Of a DNA stretch of 44,791 bases, positions 44,711-44,791 are shown in pieces. The translations under genes and the position numbers were made by a program. The notes beneath the pieces are model-generated. The model did no database searches and was not told the origin of the DNA. It saw only the letters and a program-made list of their open reading frames with translations. How positions within the stretch are numbered: position 1 is the stretch's first letter; every line of letters begins with the position of its first letter. This stretch comes from Bondarzewia mesenterica. Lineage: Eukaryota > Basidiomycota > Agaricomycetes > Russulales > Bondarzewiaceae. The stretch spans positions 1-44,791 of the forward strand of contig SGPL01000265.1 in NCBI GenBank assembly GCA_004802705.1, read 5' to 3'.

Positions 44711-44724
44711 GAGAGAGAGAGAGG
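44711..44724 (+). repeat. (GA)n microsatellite
   Basis: About seven GA dinucleotides in a row, next to the TATGTG tract. Confidence 0.7.
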
Positions 44725-44791
44725 GGTGGAAACGGGCGCTTTGTCCTCGGTCGGGGACGGACGGGGTGAGTGTGAGTGTGGTAGCGATGGA

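Larger units (their letters stand above)
44275..44791. other. 3' flank of the phospholipase D gene
   Basis: A GC-rich beginning and then a TATG/GTAT-rich stretch. A 187-codon plus frame (43968-44531) overlaps the phospholipase D end out of frame and is chance. Confidence 0.4.

Noticed and set aside
1..44791. CRISPR arrays, prokaryotic operons, intact transposons or viral genes
   Set aside because: No spaced direct-repeat array, transposase, reverse transcriptase, integrase or viral protein was seen; the intron-rich gene structure is eukaryotic throughout.

Overview
The window looks like a draft contig from a filamentous basidiomycete (mushroom-type) nuclear genome. The coding regions are split by many introns of about 45-75 nt with GT(R)AGT donors, CTRAY-like branch sites and YAG acceptors. 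Gene spacing is tight, both strands are used, and the gene set is fungal (Atg3, Tsr1, Ada2, Ymc1-type carrier, Mcy1-type cysteine synthase, LYAR zinc finger, GH18 chitinase). Runs of N at 22.4-27.4 kb and two apparent single-base frameshifts in conserved genes point to an unpolished assembly.

Layout. 0-1.4 kb: unrecognised, fragmentary coding signals. 1.5-3.2 kb (-): cytochrome c peroxidase, with a small unknown two-exon gene just upstream of it (3.4-3.7 kb). 4.4-5.7 kb (+): LYAR-type nucleolar zinc-finger protein. 6.1-7.6 kb (+): ATG3. 8.1-8.7 kb (+): prefoldin subunit 4. 9.3-12.6 kb (+): CLC chloride/proton transporter with 19 exons. 13.1-14.5 kb (+): seven-exon membrane protein with no function I can name. 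14.9-17.9 kb (-): TSR1. 18.6-19.8 kb (-): YMC1-type mitochondrial carrier. 20-21.3 kb: ambiguous. 21.4-23.2 kb (+): NADH pyrophosphatase of the Nudix family. 23.8-25.3 kb (+): GH18 chitinase. 25.5-26.1 kb (-): CoA-binding-domain protein. 26.6-28.9 kb (+): membrane-anchored cysteine synthase. 29.3-31.6 kb (-): ADA2. 31.7-35.5 kb: gene-poor, with an AT-rich block and a decayed cytochrome P450. 35.6-36.0 kb (+): small SMP-domain protein. 36.2 kb (-): tRNA-Glu(CTC) with a 7-nt intron. 37.4-39.4 kb (+): DUF300/Ost-alpha-type membrane protein. 40.3-44.3 kb (+): phospholipase D. 44.3-44.8 kb: 3' flank with microsatellites.

The genes are mostly housekeeping and form no obvious pathway cluster; I see no convincing secondary-metabolite cluster or intact transposon. 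Exon models were built by eye from splice consensus plus homology. For the CLC, ATG3, prefoldin, LYAR, NPY1 and 13.1-kb genes the summed exon lengths are exact multiples of three, which supports those models. The most notable observations are the repeated use of very small first coding exons, an 8-nt internal exon needed to build the LYAR zinc finger, the two frameshifts, the intron-bearing tRNA, the P450 relic, and a few conserved-looking genes I cannot name.
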